From Citrobacter sp. Marseille-Q6884 (GTDB taxonomy: Bacteria > Pseudomonadota > Gammaproteobacteria > Enterobacterales > Enterobacteriaceae): a stretch of DNA of 64,000 nt. The notes below the pieces were generated by a model. That model was not told the DNA's origin. It saw only the letters and a program-made list of their open reading frames with translations, and made no database searches. The stretch is taken from contig NZ_CAMDRE010000001.1 in NCBI RefSeq assembly GCF_945906775.1, positions 2,542,001 through 2,606,000 on the forward strand, written 5' to 3'. The number at the start of each line of letters is the position of its first letter. Position 1 is the stretch's first letter. This document shows positions 50,447 through 60,132 of this stretch, piece by piece. The translations under genes were made by a program, and so were the position numbers.

Positions 50447-51730
50447 TTAACGCTTAATGTCGGACTTGAAATCGCGCTTGTCGTAGCCGGTATACAGCTG
50501 ACGAGGGCGGGCGATCTTCATGCCGTCAGTGTGCATTTCGTTCCAGTGAGCAATCCAGCCAACGGTACGTGCCATGGCGAAGATCACGGTGAACATGGAG
50601 GACGGAATGCCCATCGCTTTCAGGATGATGCCAGAGTAGAAGTCTACGTTCGGGTAGAGTTTCTTCTCGATGAAGTACGGATCGTTCAGCGCGATGTGCT
50701 CAAGCTCCATGGCCACTTCCAGCAGGTCATCTTTGGTGCCCAGCTCTTTCAGTACTTCGTGGCAAGTTTCACGCATGACGGTTGCACGCGGGTCGTAGTT
50801 TTTGTAAACACGGTGACCAAAGCCCATCAGGCGGAAGGAGTCATTCTTGTCTTTCGCGCGGCGAACAAATTCCGGAATGTGTTTAACGGAGCTGATTTCT
50901 TCCAGCATTTTCAGCGCAGCTTCGTTTGCGCCGCCGTGTGCCGGTCCCCACAGGGAGGCAATACCTGCTGCGATACAGGCAAACGGGTTAGCGCCAGAAG
51001 AGCCGGCGGTACGTACGGTTGAGGTTGAAGCATTCTGTTCGTGGTCTGCGTGCAGGATCAGGATACGGTCCATTGCGCGTTCCAGGATTGGATTCACTTC
51101 ATATTTTTCGCACGGGGTAGAGAACATCATGTTCAGGAAGTTACCGGCATACGAGAGGTCGTTGCGCGGATAAACAAACGGCTGACCGATGGAGTATTTG
51201 TAGCACATCGCTGCCATGGTTGGCATTTTAGACAGCAGGCGGAACGCGGCGATTTCACGGTGACGCGCATTATTCACATCGAGAGAATCGTGATAGAACG
51301 CAGCCAGCGCACCGGTTACACCGCACATGACGGCCATCGGGTGGGAATCGCGGCGGAAACCGTGGAACAGACGGGTGATCTGCTCATGGATCATGGTATG
51401 GCGAGTGACCGTGGTTTTGAACTCGTCGTACTCTTCCTGCGTCGGTTTTTCGCCATACAGCAGGATATAACACACTTCCAGATAGTTGGATTCAGTTGCC
51501 AACTGGTCAATCGGGAAGCCGCGATGCAGCAAAATACCTTCGTCACCGTCGATGAACGTAATTTTGGATTCGCAGGATGCGGTAGAGGTGAAACCTGGGT
51601 CAAAAGTAAACATGCCTTTTGAACCAAGGCTACGAATATCAATAACGTCTTGACCGAGTGTACCTTTTAGCACATCCAGTTCAATAGCAGCATCACCGTT
51701 TAGAGTGAGTTTTGCTTTAGTATCAGCCAT
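50447..51730 (-). CDS. gltA: Citrate synthase GltA
   Basis: A 427-residue type II (hexameric, NADH-inhibited) citrate synthase that condenses oxaloacetate and acetyl-CoA. Active-site residues lie in GPAHGGANEAAL (His near 265), MGFGHRVYK (His near 306) and NVDFYSGI (Asp near 363). Divergent from sdhCDAB; the 711-bp gap carries promoters for both. Confidence 0.98.
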   Translation of the reverse strand: MADTKAKLTLNGDAAIELDVLKGTLGQDVIDIRSLGSKGMFTFDPGFTSTASCESKITFIDGDEGILLHRGFPIDQLATESNYLEVCYILLYGEKPTQEEYDEFKTTVTRHTMIHEQITRLFHGFRRDSHPMAVMCGVTGALAAFYHDSLDVNNARHREIAAFRLLSKMPTMAAMCYKYSIGQPFVYPRNDLSYAGNFLNMMFSTPCEKYEVNPILERAMDRILILHADHEQNASTSTVRTAGSSGANPFACIAAGIASLWGPAHGGANEAALKMLEEISSVKHIPEFVRRAKDKNDSFRLMGFGHRVYKNYDPRATVMRETCHEVLKELGTKDDLLEVAMELEHIALNDPYFIEKKLYPNVDFYSGIILKAMGIPSSMFTVIFAMARTVGWIAHWNEMHTDGMKIARPRQLYTGYDKRDFKSDIKR

Positions 51731-52120
51731 TTACGGTCTCCTTAGCGCCTTATTGCTTAAGACTGCAGATGTCAGACTTGTCTTCGATACATCAATTAAC
51801 CGTTACCAGTTTGTTATTCGGCTCGCCGCTCTGCGAGAGAGGAGAAAACCAGGGTACAGAGCAATGGGCGCTTGCAGGTAAATCAGTCAACTCATGGTGA
51901 ATTTGCAACAAATCAACAACTTAGCAATCCGAATTATTTAACCTGTCTACACTAATAACTGTCCTGAAGGTATTGGTCAATACTCCCACACTGTTACATA
52001 ACTAATTCAAGGGTGAAAGAGTGACCCCATAACTTTTACGCATTATATGCTTTTTCTGGTGTCGTTTGTAACAACTTTGTTTAATGATTGTCAAATCAGA
52101 TGATTAAAAATTAAAATAAT
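51731..52120. promoter_or_regulatory. Upstream control region of gltA
   Basis: About 390 bp of AT-rich DNA (runs such as ATTATTTAACC and TAATTCAAGGG) upstream of gltA contain no gene. In E. coli two gltA promoters and ArcA sites map here; I did not assign exact boxes. Confidence 0.5.
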
Positions 52121-52125
52121 GTTGT

Positions 52126-52147
52126 TATCGTGACCTGTGTCACTGTT
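52126..52147. promoter_or_regulatory. CRP-cAMP site of the sdh promoter
   Basis: CGTGACCTGTGTCACTG has GTGA-N6-TCAC spacing. Its centre is about 80 bp upstream of the expected sdh transcription start, as known for E. coli. Confidence 0.75.
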
Positions 52148-52181
52148 CGGGATAAAACCCGACAAACTATATGTAGGTTAA

Positions 52182-52210
52182 TTGTAATGATTTTGTGAAC
52201 GTCCTATACT
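52182..52210 (+). promoter_or_regulatory. sdhC promoter
   Basis: TTGTAA (-35) and TATACT (-10) are 17 bases apart; transcription would start near 52217. The stretch and the leader that follows (about 225 nt) match the E. coli sdh promoter region. The leader carries the usual short GAGGAAGGAAATCCC motif. Confidence 0.8.
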
Positions 52211-52441
52211 GCCGCCAGGTCTCCGGAATACCCTGCAATCCCGAGCCAACCAGCGTTGTAACGTGTCGTTTTAGGAACTGGAAGCAGTGTTTTATATGAC
52301 GCGTAGTTATGGTAAGGACGCTGTCTGACCCGCACGCAGACCGGAGGAAGGAAATCCCGTCGTTTTTCTGGTTACAGGTGTCTTCATCTCCTGAACCCGA
52401 AGTCCAAAGGGAATAATAAGAACAGCATGTGGGCGTTATTC

Positions 52442-52831
52442 ATGATAAGAAATGTGAAAAAACAAAGACCTGTCAATCTGGATCTGCAAACGATCCGGTT
52501 CCCAATCACGGCGATAGCGTCCATTCTCCATCGCGTATCTGGAGTGATCACCTTCGTGGCGGTCGGGATACTGTTGTGGTTATTGGGTACCAGCCTTTCC
52601 TCCCCTGAAGGTTTCCTCGCGGCATCATCCATTATGAATAACTTCTTTGTAGAGTTAATTCTGTGGGGGATTCTGATCGCGCTGGCATATCACGCTGTAA
52701 TGGGCATCCGCCATCTGTTGATGGATTTTGGCTACATTGAAGAAACCCTCGAAGCAGGGACGCGTTCCGCCAAAATTTCTTTTGTTATCATTGTCGTGCT
52801 TTCACTTCTCGCAGGAGTCCTCGTATGGTAA
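52442..52831 (+). CDS. sdhC: Succinate dehydrogenase cytochrome b556 subunit SdhC
   Basis: A 129-residue membrane anchor with three helices. His84 (ALAYHAVMG) is the haem b ligand, and SILHRVSG (Ser27, Arg31) contributes to the ubiquinone site. The ATG at 52442 is the E. coli start; an in-frame ATG five codons upstream is conserved but not used there. sdhD overlaps by seven bases. The start region is a known target of sRNAs such as Spot 42 and RybB. Confidence 0.97.
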   Translation: MIRNVKKQRPVNLDLQTIRFPITAIASILHRVSGVITFVAVGILLWLLGTSLSSPEGFLAASSIMNNFFVELILWGILIALAYHAVMGIRHLLMDFGYIEETLEAGTRSAKISFVIIVVLSLLAGVLVW

Positions 52832-53172
52832 GCAACGCCTCCGCATTAGGACGCAATGGCGTACATGACTTCATTCTGGTCCGTGCTACCGCTATCGTTC
52901 TGACGTTATACATCATCTACATGGTCGGCTTTTTCGCCACCAGCGGCGATCTGACCTGGGAAATCTGGACCGGTTTTTTCTCATCGGCATTCACCAAAGT
53001 CTTCACCCTGCTGGCACTTTTCTCCATCTTGATTCATGCCTGGATTGGCATGTGGCAGGTGTTGACCGACTACGTTAAACCGCTGGCTGTGCGCCTGATT
53101 CTGCAACTGGCTATCGTCGTTGCGCTGGTGGTTTACGTCATTTATGGATTTGTTGTGGTGTGGGGTGTGTAA
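52825..53172 (+). CDS. sdhD: Succinate dehydrogenase membrane anchor SdhD
   Basis: A 115-residue three-helix membrane subunit. The Q-site and haem-facing residues lie in HAWIGMWQVLTDYVK (His near 71, Tyr near 83). Its AUG is inside the sdhC end and its stop shares bases with the sdhA start (TAATGA). In E. coli the sdhD start region is the RyhB target. Confidence 0.97.
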   Translation: MVSNASALGRNGVHDFILVRATAIVLTLYIIYMVGFFATSGDLTWEIWTGFFSSAFTKVFTLLALFSILIHAWIGMWQVLTDYVKPLAVRLILQLAIVVALVVYVIYGFVVVWGV

Positions 53173-54938
53173 TGAAACTGCCAGTCAGAGAATTTGATGC
53201 TGTTGTGATTGGTGCCGGTGGCGCAGGTATGCGCGCGGCGCTGCAAATTTCCCAGAGCGGCCAGACCTGTGCGCTGCTTTCTAAAGTCTTCCCAACCCGT
53301 TCCCATACCGTGTCTGCGCAGGGTGGCATCACCGTTGCGCTCGGTAATACCCATGACGATAACTGGGAATGGCACATGTACGACACCGTAAAAGGGTCGG
53401 ACTACATTGGCGATCAGGACGCTATTGAATATATGTGTAAGACCGGCCCGGAAGCGATTCTGGAGCTGGACCATATGGGGCTGCCGTTCTCTCGTCTGGA
53501 GAATGGCACCATTTATCAGCGTCCGTTTGGCGGCCAGTCGAAAAACTTCGGCGGCGAGCAGGCGGCGCGTACTGCGGCGGCGGCTGACCGTACTGGCCAT
53601 GCGCTGCTGCACACCCTGTATCAGCAGAACCTGAAAAACCACACCACCATCTTTTCTGAATGGTATGCGTTGGATCTGGTGAAAAACGCCGACGGCGCGG
53701 TTGTCGGATGTACCGCGCTGTGTATCGAAACCGGTGAAGTGGTTTACTTCAAAGCCCGTGCGACCGTGCTGGCAACCGGCGGTGCTGGCCGTATTTATCA
53801 GTCTACAACTAACGCCCACATTAATACCGGTGACGGCGTGGGCATGGCTATTCGTGCCGGTGTTCCGGTACAGGATATGGAAATGTGGCAGTTCCACCCG
53901 ACCGGTATTGCCGGCGCGGGCGTACTGGTTACCGAAGGTTGCCGTGGTGAAGGCGGTTACCTGCTGAATAAACACGGCGAACGCTTCATGGAGCGTTATG
54001 CCCCGAATGCGAAAGACCTTGCGGGTCGTGACGTGGTGGCGCGTTCCATCATGATCGAAATCCGTGAAGGTCGTGGTTGTGATGGTCCGTGGGGCCCGCA
54101 CGCCAAGCTGAAACTTGATCATCTGGGTAAAGAAGTTCTCGAATCCCGTCTGCCGGGTATTCTTGAGCTCTCCCGTACCTTTGCGCACGTTGACCCGGTG
54201 AAAGAGCCAATCCCGGTTATCCCAACCTGTCACTATATGATGGGTGGCATCCCGACCAAAGTCACCGGTCAGGCGCTGACCGTGAACGAGCAGGGCGAAG
54301 ATGTCGTCATTCCTGGCCTGTTTGCAGTGGGCGAAATCGCCTGCGTATCCGTACACGGTGCCAACCGTCTGGGCGGTAACTCGCTGCTTGACCTGGTGGT
54401 GTTCGGTCGTGCGGTGGGTCTGCATCTGCAGGAATCTATCGCTGAGCAGGGCGATCTGCGGGATGCGACTGAAGAAGAGATCGATGCCTCTCTGGCGCGT
54501 CTGAACCGTTGGAACGGTAACCGTGATGGTGAAGATCCAGTGGCTATCCGTAAAGCGCTGCAAGAATGTATGCAACATAACTTCTCGGTATTCCGTGAAG
54601 GCGACGCGATGGCGAAAGGTCTTGAAGAGTTGAAAGCCATCCGCGAGCGTCTGAAAAACGCCCGTCTGGATGATACTTCCAGTGAGTTCAACACCCAGCG
54701 CGTTGAGTGTCTTGAGTTGGATAACCTGATGGAAACTGCGTACGCCACGGCGGTGTCCGCTAACTTCCGTACCGAAAGCCGTGGTGCACATAGCCGCTTC
54801 GACTTCCCGGAACGTGATGATGAAAACTGGCTGTGCCATTCCCTGTACCTGCCAGAATCGGAATCCATGACGCGACGTCAGGTCAATATGGAACCGAAAC
54901 TGCGCCCGGCATTCCCGCCGAAGATTCGTACTTATTAA
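53172..54938 (+). CDS. sdhA: Succinate dehydrogenase flavoprotein SdhA
   Basis: A 588-residue catalytic subunit with covalent FAD on His45 (TRSHTVSAQGG). FAD-binding motif GAGGAGMRAAL opens the protein; substrate residues lie in QFHPTGIAGAG and PTCHYMMGGIPT, with Arg in ANRLGGNSLLD. The ATG at 53172 gives the E. coli start. It oxidises succinate to fumarate and passes electrons to SdhB. Confidence 0.98.
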   Translation: MKLPVREFDAVVIGAGGAGMRAALQISQSGQTCALLSKVFPTRSHTVSAQGGITVALGNTHDDNWEWHMYDTVKGSDYIGDQDAIEYMCKTGPEAILELDHMGLPFSRLENGTIYQRPFGGQSKNFGGEQAARTAAAADRTGHALLHTLYQQNLKNHTTIFSEWYALDLVKNADGAVVGCTALCIETGEVVYFKARATVLATGGAGRIYQSTTNAHINTGDGVGMAIRAGVPVQDMEMWQFHPTGIAGAGVLVTEGCRGEGGYLLNKHGERFMERYAPNAKDLAGRDVVARSIMIEIREGRGCDGPWGPHAKLKLDHLGKEVLESRLPGILELSRTFAHVDPVKEPIPVIPTCHYMMGGIPTKVTGQALTVNEQGEDVVIPGLFAVGEIACVSVHGANRLGGNSLLDLVVFGRAVGLHLQESIAEQGDLRDATEEEIDASLARLNRWNGNRDGEDPVAIRKALQECMQHNFSVFREGDAMAKGLEELKAIRERLKNARLDDTSSEFNTQRVECLELDNLMETAYATAVSANFRTESRGAHSRFDFPERDDENWLCHSLYLPESESMTRRQVNMEPKLRPAFPPKIRTY

Positions 54939-54953
54939 TGCGGAGACAGGACA

Positions 54954-55670
54954 ATGAAACTCGAGTTTTCGATTTATCGCTATAACCCGGATGTTGACGA
55001 TGCTCCGCGCATGCAGGATTACACGCTGGAAGCGGAAGAAGGGCGTGACATGATGCTGCTGGATGCGCTGATGCAGCTGAAAGAAAAAGATCCGTCGCTG
55101 TCATTTCGTCGCTCCTGCCGTGAAGGGGTCTGCGGTTCCGATGGCCTGAACATGAACGGTAAAAATGGACTGGCCTGTATCACACCGATTTCTGCACTGA
55201 ATCAGCCGGGCAAGAAAATTGTTATCCGCCCTCTGCCTGGTTTACCGGTCGTGCGTGATTTGGTGGTAGACATGGGGCAATTCTATGCACAGTATGAGAA
55301 GATTAAGCCTTACTTGTTGAATAATGGGAAAAATCCACCGGCTCGTGAGCATTTACAAATGCCTGAGCAGCGTGAGAAGCTCGATGGGCTGTATGAATGT
55401 ATTTTATGTGCATGCTGCTCAACATCGTGCCCATCATTCTGGTGGAACCCGGACAAGTTTATTGGCCCGGCAGGTTTGTTGGCCGCGTATCGCTTCCTGA
55501 TTGACAGCCGCGATACCGAAACCGACAGCCGCCTGGAAGGGTTAAGTGACGCTTTCAGCGTATTCCGCTGCCATAGCATCATGAACTGCGTCAGCGTATG
55601 TCCTAAAGGACTGAACCCGACGCGCGCCATCGGCCATATTAAGTCGATGCTGTTGAAACGTAGTGCGTAA
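54954..55670 (+). CDS. sdhB: Succinate dehydrogenase iron-sulfur subunit SdhB
   Basis: A 238-residue electron-transfer subunit. The 2Fe-2S cluster ligands are CREGVCGSDG...GLAC (near 55-75), the 4Fe-4S ligands CILCACCSTSC (near 149-158) and the 3Fe-4S ligands with CHSIMNCVSVCPKGLNP (near 206-216). Follows sdhA by 15 bp. Confidence 0.98.
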   Translation: MKLEFSIYRYNPDVDDAPRMQDYTLEAEEGRDMMLLDALMQLKEKDPSLSFRRSCREGVCGSDGLNMNGKNGLACITPISALNQPGKKIVIRPLPGLPVVRDLVVDMGQFYAQYEKIKPYLLNNGKNPPAREHLQMPEQREKLDGLYECILCACCSTSCPSFWWNPDKFIGPAGLLAAYRFLIDSRDTETDSRLEGLSDAFSVFRCHSIMNCVSVCPKGLNPTRAIGHIKSMLLKRSA

Positions 55671-55681
55671 GTTGTCGTTGT

Positions 55682-55706
55682 TGCCGGGGAAGACGTTTTC
55701 CCCGGC
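55682..55706 (+). repeat. Hairpin after sdhB
   Basis: GCCGGGGAA and TTCCCCGGC arms with a short loop, 12 bases past the sdhB stop. No T-run follows, so it probably stabilises the sdh mRNA and permits readthrough into suc. Confidence 0.65.
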
Positions 55707-55763
55707 AGTGTAGGAAACCTCTAAAAACTGCCCCGTATTTTTGACAGTTTTTAAAGGTTCCTT

Positions 55764-55925
55764 CGCGAGCCATATGACAAAAGAGCTCGCAAGTGAACCC
55801 CGGCACGCACAGTGGTGTGCGTGGTAGTATCCACGGCGAATATACTCGTCATCGTTTACGTTGCATGTGCGTTGGTTGCGCTTGCTCATCCCGGTCACTT
55901 ACTGGATGTAAGCTCCCGGGGATCC
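55764..55925. repeat. ERIC element in the sdhB-sucA spacer
   Basis: CCGGTCACTTAC and ATGTAAGCTCCCGGGGAT (55890-55925) match the conserved central inverted repeat of enterobacterial ERIC/IRU elements, preceded by the GCGTTGGTTGCGCTTGCTCA stretch. The left boundary is uncertain; a separate GCGAGC/GCTCGC repeat at 55767-55792 may be its outer arm. It fills much of the 330-bp spacer, and the rest holds nothing else I can name. Confidence 0.72.
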
Positions 55926-56000
55926 GCAAGCTCGATGCTTTCCTGAAACGTGATCGATTTCGAGTATTAAGTAAGCACAAAAGATGCTTAAGGGATCACG

Positions 56001-58802
56001 ATGCAGAACAGCGCTTTGAAAGCCTGGTTGGACTCTTCTTACCTCTCTGGTTCAAACCAGAGCTGGATAGAACAGCTCTATGAAGACTTCTTAACCGACC
56101 CTGACTCGGTAGATGCTAACTGGCGTTCGACGTTCCAGCAGTTACCTGGCACCGGAGTCAAACCGGATCAACTCCACTCAAAAACGCGTGATTATTTCCG
56201 TCGGCAGGCGTTGGTTACCCCTCGTTACTCCTCCACTATTTCCGACCCTGATGCTAATGCGAAGCAGGTTAAAGTCCTGCAGCTCATTAACGCCTATCGT
56301 TTCCGCGGTCATCAACATGCGAATCTTGATCCGCTGGGACTGTGGCAGCAAGAGAACGTGGCCGATCTGGATCCTTCTTTCCACGATCTGACCGATGCGG
56401 ATTTCCAGGAAAGCTTCAACGTGGGTTCATTTGCCGGTGGCAAAGATACGATGAAGCTGAGCGACCTGGTTGAGGCGCTGAAACAAACTTACTGCGGCTC
56501 GATTGGCGCCGAGTATATGCACATTACCAGCACCGAAGAGAAACGCTGGCTTCAGCAGCGCCTTGAATCCGGCCATGCCGCGTTCAGCAGCGAAGAGAAG
56601 AAACGCTTCCTCAGTGAACTGACCGCAGCTGAAGGTCTGGAACGTTACCTGGGAGCAAAATTCCCGGGCGCTAAACGTTTCTCGCTGGAAGGCGGCGATG
56701 CGTTAATTCCGATGCTCAAAGAGATGATTCGCCATGCAGGTAACAGCGGTACGCGCGAAGTGGTTCTGGGCATGGCGCACCGTGGTCGTTTGAACGTACT
56801 GGTTAACGTGCTGGGCAAACGCCCGCAGGAACTGTTCGACGAATTTGCGGGCAAACATAAAGAGCACCTCGGTACCGGTGACGTGAAGTACCACATGGGC
56901 TTCTCATCGGATATCGAAACCGAAGGCGGTCTGGTTCACCTGGCGCTGGCGTTTAACCCGTCGCACCTGGAAATCGTCAGCCCGGTCGTTATCGGTTCCG
57001 TTCGCGCGCGTCTGGACAGACTCGACGAGCCGAGCAGCAATAAAGTCTTGCCGATCACGATTCACGGCGATGCTGCAGTGACTGGCCAGGGCGTGGTTCA
57101 GGAAACCCTGAACATGTCGAAAGCACGTGGTTACGAAGTGGGCGGTACCGTTCGCATCGTCATCAACAACCAGGTGGGCTTCACGACCTCTAACCCGCTG
57201 GATGCGCGTTCTACGCCGTATTGCACCGACATCGGTAAGATGGTTCAGGCGCCGATTTTCCACGTTAACGCTGATGATCCTGAAGCGGTCGCTTTCGTCA
57301 CTCGTCTGGCGCTGGATTTCCGTAACACCTTCAAGCGTGATGTCTTCATCGATCTGTTCTGCTACCGTCGTCACGGCCATAACGAAGCCGATGAGCCGAG
57401 TGCAACGCAGCCGTTGATGTATCAGAAAATCAAAAAACATCCGACGCCGCGCAAAATCTACGCTGACAAGCTGGAGCAGGACAAAGTCGCGACGCTGGAA
57501 GATGCAACCGAAATGGTCAATCTCTATCGCGATGCGCTGGATGCTGGCGAATGTGTGGTGAAAGAGTGGCGTCCGATGAACATGCACTCCTTTACCTGGT
57601 CGCCGTACCTCAACCATGAGTGGGATGAAAACTACCCGAACAAGGTTGAGATGAAGCGTCTGCAGGAACTGGCCAAACGTATCAGCACTGTGCCGGAAGC
57701 GGTAGAGATGCAGTCTCGCGTCGCCAAAATTTACGGTGACCGTCAGGCGATGGCGGCAGGCGAGAAGCTGTTCGACTGGGGCGGCGCGGAAACGCTGGCT
57801 TACGCGACGCTGGTTGATGAAGGTATTCCGGTGCGTCTGTCAGGTGAAGATGCGGGCCGCGGTACGTTCTTCCACCGTCACGCGGTGATTCACAACCAGT
57901 CAAATGGTTCTACTTACACGCCGCTGCAGCACGTTCATAACGGTCAGGGCACTTTCCGTGTCTGGGACTCCGTGCTGTCTGAAGAAGCGGTACTGGCATT
58001 CGAATACGGTTACGCCACCGCAGAGCCGCGCACGCTGACTATCTGGGAAGCACAGTTTGGTGACTTCGCCAACGGCGCGCAGGTGGTTATCGACCAGTTC
58101 ATCTCCTCCGGTGAGCAGAAATGGGGCCGTATGTGTGGCCTGGTTATGCTGCTGCCGCACGGCTACGAAGGGCAGGGACCGGAGCACTCCTCCGCGCGTC
58201 TGGAACGTTATTTGCAGCTTTGCGCTGAGCAAAACATGCAGGTCTGCGTACCGTCTACTCCGGCGCAGGTTTACCACATGCTGCGTCGTCAGGCGCTGCG
58301 CGGTATGCGTCGTCCGTTAGTGGTGATGTCGCCGAAGTCATTGCTGCGTCATCCGCTGGCAGTGTCCACGCTTGACGAACTGGCTAACGGCGCGTTCCTG
58401 CCAGCCATTGGCGAAATTGATGAACTTGATCCGAAAGGCGTGAAGCGCGTAGTGATGTGTTCTGGTAAGGTTTATTACGACCTGCTGGAACAGCGCCGCA
58501 AGAATGATCAAAAAGATGTCGCCATTGTGCGCATCGAACAGCTCTATCCGTTCCCGCATAAAGCGGTGCAGGAAGCGCTGAAACCTTTTGCTCATGTACA
58601 TGATTTTGTCTGGTGCCAGGAAGAGCCGCTAAACCAGGGCGCATGGTACTGCAGTCAGCATCATTTCCGTGAAGTGATTCCATTTGGGTCTGCTCTGCGT
58701 TATGCAGGTCGCCCGGCCTCTGCCTCTCCGGCAGTAGGATATATGTCCGTTCACCAGAAACAGCAACAAGATCTGGTCAATGACGCGCTGAACGTCGATT
58801 AA
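56001..58802 (+). CDS. sucA: 2-oxoglutarate dehydrogenase E1 component SucA
   Basis: A 933-residue thiamine-diphosphate enzyme that decarboxylates 2-oxoglutarate and passes succinyl to SucB. Cofactor and substrate residues are in MAHRGRLNVLVNVLGK, IHGDAAVTGQGVVQE, NNQVGFTT and CYRRHGHNEADEPS (His near 260-298). The transketolase-like half includes GYATAEPRTLTIWEAQFGDF and LLPHGYEGQGPEHSSAR. Same length as E. coli; sucB follows by 14 bp. Confidence 0.98.
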   Translation: MQNSALKAWLDSSYLSGSNQSWIEQLYEDFLTDPDSVDANWRSTFQQLPGTGVKPDQLHSKTRDYFRRQALVTPRYSSTISDPDANAKQVKVLQLINAYRFRGHQHANLDPLGLWQQENVADLDPSFHDLTDADFQESFNVGSFAGGKDTMKLSDLVEALKQTYCGSIGAEYMHITSTEEKRWLQQRLESGHAAFSSEEKKRFLSELTAAEGLERYLGAKFPGAKRFSLEGGDALIPMLKEMIRHAGNSGTREVVLGMAHRGRLNVLVNVLGKRPQELFDEFAGKHKEHLGTGDVKYHMGFSSDIETEGGLVHLALAFNPSHLEIVSPVVIGSVRARLDRLDEPSSNKVLPITIHGDAAVTGQGVVQETLNMSKARGYEVGGTVRIVINNQVGFTTSNPLDARSTPYCTDIGKMVQAPIFHVNADDPEAVAFVTRLALDFRNTFKRDVFIDLFCYRRHGHNEADEPSATQPLMYQKIKKHPTPRKIYADKLEQDKVATLEDATEMVNLYRDALDAGECVVKEWRPMNMHSFTWSPYLNHEWDENYPNKVEMKRLQELAKRISTVPEAVEMQSRVAKIYGDRQAMAAGEKLFDWGGAETLAYATLVDEGIPVRLSGEDAGRGTFFHRHAVIHNQSNGSTYTPLQHVHNGQGTFRVWDSVLSEEAVLAFEYGYATAEPRTLTIWEAQFGDFANGAQVVIDQFISSGEQKWGRMCGLVMLLPHGYEGQGPEHSSARLERYLQLCAEQNMQVCVPSTPAQVYHMLRRQALRGMRRPLVVMSPKSLLRHPLAVSTLDELANGAFLPAIGEIDELDPKGVKRVVMCSGKVYYDLLEQRRKNDQKDVAIVRIEQLYPFPHKAVQEALKPFAHVHDFVWCQEEPLNQGAWYCSQHHFREVIPFGSALRYAGRPASASPAVGYMSVHQKQQQDLVNDALNVD

Positions 58803-58816
58803 ATAAAGGATAAATA

Positions 58817-60040
58817 ATGAGTAGCGTAGATATTCTTGTTCCCGACCTGCCTGAATCCGTAGCGGATGCAACGGTTGCAACCTGGCACAAAAAACCGGGC
58901 GATGCAGTACGTCGTGATGAAGTACTGGTAGAAATCGAAACTGACAAAGTGGTACTGGAAGTACCGGCATCAGCGGACGGTATTCTTGATGCGGTTCTGG
59001 AAGATGAAGGCACCACAGTGACTTCTCGTCAGATCCTCGGTCGCCTGCGTGAAGGCAACAGCACCGGGAAAGAGACCAGTGCCAAGTCTGAAGAGAAAGA
59101 TTCTACTCCGGCGCAGCGCCAGCAGGCGTCGCTCTCTGAGCAGAATAACGATGCCCTGAGCCCGGCGATCCGTCGCCTGCTGGGTGAGCACAATCTCGAA
59201 GCCAGCGCCATCAACGGCACGGGTGTTGGCGGTCGCATTACCCGTGAAGATGTTGAAAAACATCTGGCCAAAGCACCGGCGGCAAAAGAAGAAGCCAAAG
59301 CACCGGCCGCGGCTCCTGCAGCACAGCCTGCGCTGGGCGCACGTGGTGAAAAACGTGTACCGATGACCCGTCTGCGCAAACGCGTAGCTGAGCGTCTGTT
59401 GGAAGCGAAAAACTCTACCGCAATGCTGACGACCTTCAACGAAGTCAACATGAAGCCGATTATGGATCTGCGCAAGCAGTACGGTGACGCGTTTGAAAAA
59501 CGTCACGGTATCCGTCTGGGCTTTATGTCTTTCTACGTTAAAGCCGTGGTTGAAGCGCTGAAACGCTATCCGGAAGTGAACGCCTCTATCGATGGCGATG
59601 ACGTGGTCTATCACAACTACTTTGATGTCAGCATGGCGGTCTCTACGCCGCGCGGCCTGGTGACCCCGGTTCTGCGTGATGTCGATCTGCTGGGTATGGC
59701 TGACATCGAGAAAAATATCAAAGAGCTGGCAGTAAAAGGTCGCGACGGTAAGTTGACGGTTGAAGATCTGACGGGCGGTAACTTCACCATCACTAACGGT
59801 GGTGTGTTTGGCTCCCTGATGTCCACACCAATCATCAACCCACCGCAGAGCGCCATCCTGGGTATGCATGCCATTAAAGATCGCCCGATGGCTGTAGACG
59901 GTAAGGTTGAAATCCTGCCGATGATGTATCTGGCGCTGTCTTATGACCACCGTCTGATTGATGGTCGTGAGTCAGTAGGCTTCCTGGTGACCATTAAAGA
60001 GTTGCTGGAAGATCCAACACGTCTGCTGCTGGACGTGTAA
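58817..60040 (+). CDS. sucB: Dihydrolipoyllysine succinyltransferase SucB
   Basis: A 407-residue E2 core protein. The lipoyl domain has Lys near 44 in IETDKVVLEV; an Ala/Pro-rich linker follows, then the E1/E3-binding domain (SPAIRRLLGEHNLEAS) and the catalytic domain with SYDHRLIDGRES (His and Asp at the active site). Two residues longer than E. coli, in the linker region. Confidence 0.98.
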   Translation: MSSVDILVPDLPESVADATVATWHKKPGDAVRRDEVLVEIETDKVVLEVPASADGILDAVLEDEGTTVTSRQILGRLREGNSTGKETSAKSEEKDSTPAQRQQASLSEQNNDALSPAIRRLLGEHNLEASAINGTGVGGRITREDVEKHLAKAPAAKEEAKAPAAAPAAQPALGARGEKRVPMTRLRKRVAERLLEAKNSTAMLTTFNEVNMKPIMDLRKQYGDAFEKRHGIRLGFMSFYVKAVVEALKRYPEVNASIDGDDVVYHNYFDVSMAVSTPRGLVTPVLRDVDLLGMADIEKNIKELAVKGRDGKLTVEDLTGGNFTITNGGVFGSLMSTPIINPPQSAILGMHAIKDRPMAVDGKVEILPMMYLALSYDHRLIDGRESVGFLVTIKELLEDPTRLLLDV

Positions 60041-60060
60041 CCAAAAAGAGTATCACCTGC

Positions 60061-60094
60061 CCCGTAGGTCTGAATCTCTCATCAGGCCTACGGG
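60061..60094. repeat. Hairpin between sucB and sucC
   Basis: CCCGTAGGTCTGA and TCAGGCCTACGGG arms (one G-U pair) enclose an eight-base loop. It is a REP-like stem in the middle of the operon and may separate the stability of sucAB and sucCD messages. Confidence 0.72.
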
Positions 60095-60132
60095 TTAAAA
60101 GATAACGATTACCTGAAGGATGGACAGAACAC

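Noticed and set aside
53142..54839. A 565-codon open frame on the strand opposite sdhA
   Set aside because: It is the mirror of sdhA, whose family assignment is certain. The antisense protein is rich in His, Thr and Arg with no recognisable domain, a usual result of strong codon bias on the sense strand.
58970..59950. A 326-codon frame antisense to sucB
   Set aside because: Same kind of artefact; sucB is intact and the antisense protein resembles nothing.
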